Source: Diphasiastrum complanatum | Taxonomy: Eukaryota > Streptophyta > Lycopodiopsida > Lycopodiales > Lycopodiaceae | Assembly (NCBI GenBank): GCA_029204225.1 | Contig: CM055096.1 | Location: 48,061,579 to 48,123,578 of the forward strand | Direction: 5' to 3' | Length of the DNA stretch: 62,000 bases | Shown: positions 56,996 to 62,000 of the stretch, one piece after another | Layout: every line of letters begins with the position of its first letter | Numbering within the stretch: position 1 is the stretch's first letter | Position numbers and translations under genes: made by a program | Notes under the pieces: model-generated | Seen by the model: only the letters and a program-made list of their open reading frames with translations | What the model was told of the DNA's origin: nothing | Database searches by the model: none

Positions 56996-58574
56996 AAACC
57001 ATATGCATACAACAAAAGCTATGTTAGATGTTGTTCATGTAGATATATGTGGACCTATGCAAAATCCTTCATTGCTAGATGCAAAGTACTTCATTACCTT
57101 TATTGACAAATTCTCCAGAAGAACAGTTGTTTATTTCATTAAATAGAAATCAAAGACTTCCATCAAATTCAGACAATCAAAGAGCATACTGAGAATGAAA
57201 CTGGCAAATGAATCAAAGCACTGAGGTCAGATAACGGGGAAGAATGCATCTCCAACAATTCAAGGACTACTACCTTAACAATGACATTGAACAAGAATAC
57301 ATCACTTTCTATTCGCAGTCAAATGGTCTTGATGAGAGAAAGAACAAAACCTCAGTTGAATCGGCAAAGTGTATGTTATCACATGTGACACTTCCAAAGT
57401 CCTTCTGGGATGAAGCTGTTTCAACAGCAACCTATATTCAAAACAGATGTTCTACTAAAGGCCCCTCAGACAAAACACCATTCGAAGTTTGGATAGGTAC
57501 CAAACCTTCTTTATCAAACTTACGAGTTTTTTGATGTATTGCTTTTGTGTAGATACCTCGTGATCTAAAAAAGAAACTTGACTTCTAGAGTATCAAGTGT
57601 GTTTTCATCAACTACACTACTTCAGATCAAGCCTTCAAGTTGTTCGATCCCATCGAGTCGAAGATATTCACTAGTCGGGATGTCATCTTCATCAAAGATC
57701 AGTTTCAAGACCTCAAAGAAAAGGACAGTTCCCATGTAGCCGACCTGTTAGATTTTCCTGAAGCTTTGAACTTTCCAGTTTCGCAGGCGACTATTCCCAT
57801 TGAAGGTCCAAGCTCTTCTACTTTCGACGAACAACGACTGAACGGTGGATCAGAAGATGATGATGTTGCAGTCCAACAATTACAGTATGATAGAAACGAT
57901 CAACTTCTTGTATTACCCAAAAGATTTTGAAGGACTAGTAGACCACCTAACCGGTATATTGATGAGTCTGTAGCATATCTTGTTCAGGAACCGACGTCTG
58001 TCCAAGAGACACTCAATCAGCCTGACTTAGATCTCTGGAAAGAAAATATGGATAAAGAGTAGTCATCTCTTATCAAGAACTAGACGTGGACAGTTGTCGA
58101 ATTACCTGCTAGCAGAAACATAGTTGATTGCAAATGGATTTTCAAAGTCAAGTACAATGCATATGGAAGCATCAACTAAAGAAAGGGATGACTAGTAGCC
58201 AGATGTTTTTCTAAGGTATACAACGTCGATTACACTGAGACCTTCAGTCCAGTAGTCAAGAATTCTTCTACTCGACTTTTGCTATCATTTGCCGCTGCAG
58301 CAGATTTGGAAATATATCAAATGGATGTACATACAACATATCTCAATGGAATTATCGAAGAAGACATTTACATGGTGCAACCCAAAGGTTATATTATCGA
58401 GAGTAAGCACAATCATGTTTGTAAACTCCATAAGGCACTTTATGGCTTGAAGAAATCTGCTCGAGCATGGTTTCAAATGATCAATACTTTTCTCATTAAT
58501 CACGGCTATACACCTAGCTCTTCAGATTCAAATGTTTACTTCAAAGTAGTGCAATAGTCTTTTATCATTATCAC
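56996..58574 (+). pseudogene. Older copia element, integrase core to RT
   Basis: Continuation of the frame broken at 50989. Integrase core HVDICGPM...FITFIDKFSRRTVVYF, then ALRSDNGEE-type sequence, then DERKNKTSVESAKCMLSHVT. The inter-domain region (57640-57960) and RT with NIVDCKWIFKVKYNAYGSIN, TETFSPVVKNSSTRLLLSFA and QMDVHTTYLNGIIEEDIYMV follow. Several stops and frameshifts are present. The RT ends abruptly at SFIIIT before its YVDD motif because the LTR of G1 starts at 58575. Confidence 0.92.
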
Positions 58575-59451
<877 letters not shown>

Positions 59452-59482
59452 GTGTATCCCCCACCTAAATAGGTGATTGTCC
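59452..59482 (-). other. G1 polypurine tract with hairpin
   Basis: On the minus strand CACCT-ATTT-AGGTG (59462-59475) leads into GGGGATACAC and the LTR start. The counterpart at 29715-29730 has a different but equally paired stem. Confidence 0.5.
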
Positions 59483-60364
59483 CACGACACCTGCCTGTGC
59501 TTGTTGTGGAAGAAGGCTGTTGACACGTTTATTGCGGATGATGTCTTCGACAGGTTCCGGAATAAGTTTCGGTGACAGCCATGTTACGTTTATCATGTTC
59601 ACCCCATATGAGATAGGTGTGTCAAGAGTTGCCAATGCATCCGTCCACAACACGGTATCTGTTTGTGAATCATAATGAACACCCATTGAAGCTTTCGGAC
59701 GATCAATGCTATGGTCCGTTGTGGAAGAAGTGTCATCAGCTTTGGGTGGTATAGGCTTCACCACCCATGTGGAGGGATCCACCTTTACTGCCCTCTCTCT
59801 GTTCTCAAATGTGATTTTGTCGTTCCTCCAATCATGAACTACTTGTGCAATTCACAACCAGGGTCGTCCCAACAAAACTCGATAGGCAGTGGGTGTTTCA
59901 GGAATGTCCATCACCACAAATGTAATAACAAATTGTACCCCTGCTATCTTGACTGGAATGTCTTCTACAATCCCCTTCAGCCGCACACATGATAAATCAG
60001 CCAGTTTGATGGCAAACTTGGCAGCTTTCAGGCCTTGCAGATTCCATTTCTCATACAAAGTAGTGGAGATAAAGTTGACACCCGATCCTCCATCTACAAT
60101 AGTAGCTTCTTCTCCAAAGGGTTTGTGCTTGATAGGAAGAGTTATATTGTGCTACTCACTCTCCCAAGCCGCTCCCACATTCAAAACATTGTTGGCTTCT
60201 TCGAAACTGGCGTTGGAAAGTATGTCTAATTCAATGTTCAACCAATACGACAAGACACCCTTTGCTTGAGATGCAAGTCGAAGGAACTCTCCAGTAGAGA
60301 TGTTCATTCTGCTAGATAAGGTGCTCGTCAGTAGTTCCGCCCTTGGAGCTTCAGGTTCTGCCAT
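59465..60364 (-). pseudogene. G1 retroviral-type aspartic protease region
   Basis: In one frame: MAEPEAPRAELL start, GEEATIVDGGSGVNFISTTL (active-site D-G-G-S-G), KWNLQGLKAAKFAIKLADLS, and YRVLLGRPWL followed by IAQVVHDWRNDKITFE, the standard pattern of plant gypsy-linked aspartic proteases. Stops interrupt the frame at 60152-60154 (TAG) and 59852-59854 (TGA); both fit C to T changes from CAG and CGA. The frame is the same as the Gag frame, from which it is separated by a single TGA at 60380-60382. The last 100 codons (59782-59465) resemble no known domain. Confidence 0.85.
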
Positions 60365-60379
60365 ATGGAATGGTTCTTC

Positions 60380-61800
60380 TCAATGGTGTAGTCGCACGTT
60401 CACATTTGAGCTGTGTGGTGAACCTTGTGGTGCATTCGCTTGTTGATCTCTTTTTGGTGTAGTGTCTTGAGGAGCTGTCGGTTGATGTGCAGCTTGAGCA
60501 GCTTCCTTCGCTTGTGCTTCTTGTATCCAATGCTTGATCTTCTGGAATCGTCTTTGTTCATCCTTCACATTTGGATAAGGTAATCTCGCTCCTCTTGATG
60601 CTGAAGGTTGATAAGTTGGCACTGATACAGAGTGCGGTGATGATGGAGCTACCTCCTTGCACTTTTGTGCTCGCGTAACAGCTAACACTGGAACATTACA
60701 ATAGGGAAGTCTCCTTGGTATAGTTGAGTGTGGAGTTGTGCTTGGGCCTACTGATTGAACTACAATCCAATTCAATGGTGCACTGGTGCTGGCTCTCAAT
60801 GGACAATTCTTGTAGCAATGTCCATATCCACACTCGCAACAGAAGGGCATATAAATTCTTTTGTTTGGACATTCGACAATCCTATGTCCTTCTTCGCATC
60901 CATAACATCCATATAATCTACCCCCTTGGCGTTGTGGCTGTGTAGCGTATGTGGCATAGTACTCATTAATAGCATGATCGATGAATGGTTCATCAGGTCC
61001 ATACCATTGTTGCATTTCCTGTTGGAAAAATGTTTCAGCTTTTCCCGCCGTGAGATTCACCTGGGCTACTTGAGGATTATTTGGCCCTGGTGGTGCTGGT
61101 AGTGCCATTCTTTGTCGTTGAGGGCCTGGTCCAAGCCTTGGTGCTCCTTGATGGTAAGCATAAGAGGACTGGAATTGAGCTCTCTTTTGTTGTATGATCT
61201 GTGGGGGTTGTAGGGGCAATATGCAGTGTCGTGCGAGGACGGATTGCACAGATGACAATATCTATGCATCAGCTTCAAATTCTGTTTCAGTACCAGACAC
61301 TCATTGGAAGTGAGATTCTGGGTACAAATGGGACACCAAAGATTGTCCCATCGAGGATACTACTGCTGATAAGGATTTGGTTGTGGTGCTACAATATTCT
61401 GAAGAGCCTTCAGTTTTTGGTCAAATTGGATTGTAAGCTGCTCCATCTGCTACTTATGAAACTCCGTCATCTGTTCCATCATCAATTCATTGGACAAGCT
61501 TGTAGAGGCTGAGGTTGATGCAATTGAAGGAGTTGAAGCATGAAGAGATGTAGTTCCTGGTGTAGAATCATCATATGATCCTTCATCTTCTTCTCTCATT
61601 GCGTCTTCCATAGCTTGGTGCAATGTGGCATATTGCTCCCGTCTTTTCAGCTCTCATCAGATGCTTCTAGATAGTTCAGCTAGCAACCACATAATGATCG
61701 CATGATCAGGAGTAAGCTCCGCATTACACTCGGATCTCAGGTGTTTGATCCGTTCGATGTAGTCTCTAACCCTTTCTCTTTTTCCCATCTTGATTTTGCT
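60380..61800 (-). pseudogene. G1 Gag with two zinc knuckles
   Basis: The N-terminal part (from about 61793) reads KRERVRDYIERIKHLRSECN and AIIMWLLAEL, the retrotransposon Gag capsid pattern, then the acidic EEDEGS linker shared with 28877-29161. Stops here are a TGATGA pair (61654-61659) and TAGs at 61450 and 61360. The C-terminal ORF (61258-60380) has two CX2CX3HX4C knuckles (CYGCEEGHRIVEC and CCECGYGHCYKNC, about 60815-60910) and a Gln/Ala/Pro-rich tail. Gag would package the element RNA in an active relative. Confidence 0.82.
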
Positions 61801-61864
61801 AAGCAAGAGGAACGGGTCTTCAATTTTTCGTAATCATTTATTTTTTGTAATCGTTTTCTTTTCT

Positions 61865-61929
61865 GCCACGTGGACGTCGGATTCCAACGGTTCGGCCACG
61901 TGGACGTCGGAATCCGACGTCTACATGGC
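61865..61929. repeat. Tandem G-box/ACGTCGG units
   Basis: GCCACGTGGACGTCGGATTCC and GCCACGTGGACGTCGGAATCC occur 29-30 bp apart. The second continues to GACGTC, forming the inverted repeat GACGTCGG-AAT-CCGACGTC, and ends in TACATGGCC. Confidence 0.85.
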
Positions 61930-62000
61930 CAAAAAAAAACAAAAGTGGAAATTTTTTTTCAAGTTTTTTTTTTCACGTAAAAATTAGATTACGACTGCCC

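Noticed and set aside
59465-61258. Plant pararetrovirus instead of gypsy for G1
   Set aside because: LTR termini, the protease type and the LGRPWL block fit LTR retrotransposons; no movement-protein or RT sequence was seen.

Overview
The window is nuclear DNA of a land plant. The evidence is one intact multi-exon ABCC-type transporter gene of plant architecture, Ty1/copia and Ty3/gypsy retrotransposons with plant-type primer sites, Helitron remnants and very long CT/GA and TA dinucleotide arrays. The species cannot be fixed from this sequence; a repeat-rich non-seed plant is only a guess.

Layout. 1-12,050 is a Helitron and satellite zone. It holds the C-terminal end of a Helitron/Pif1-type helicase (1116-1480), an N-terminal Helitron Rep pseudogene (7205-8668), two probable non-autonomous Helitron 3' ends (hairpin plus CTAG, at 6340 and 11692), a decayed LTR with a TGGCGCC primer site (about 4700-5785), long CT and TA arrays and several minisatellites. 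12,050-15,250 has no recognisable gene. 15,370-25,691 is the host gene: promoter-like sequence, a long leader and an 11-exon coding region for a full-length ABC transporter of about 1537 residues. 25,700-27,700 is empty.

27,700-62,000 is a nest of retroelements. It contains a copia tail (about 27,790-28,344), a gypsy gag fragment (28,860-29,393), and three related minus-strand non-autonomous copia elements called here E3 (30,519-35,192), E1 (35,615-41,169) and E2 (41,179-47,038). E1 and E2 sit 9 bp apart inside an unrecognised ORF that follows a gypsy pol fragment (48,170-49,560). Next come a decayed histone H3 pseudogene of centromeric (CENH3) character (49,829-50,213) and an old copia element split by a nearly complete copia element E4 (50,990-56,990, TSD AGATC) and interrupted again at 58,575 by a gypsy element G1 that encodes gag and protease and runs off the right edge.

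Most notable: E1 is a structurally perfect LTR element (identical-length LTRs, TSD ACTAT, tRNA-iMet primer site, polypurine tract) whose single 1024-codon ORF is a copia Gag followed by about 760 residues that match no pol domain I recognise. E2 carries the same ORF in decay, and E3 carries a duplicated version of part of it. A ten-base palindrome, CACACGTGTG, recurs nine times in and around these elements. Only the ABCC gene looks like a working host gene; E1 is the only mobile element with an unbroken long ORF.
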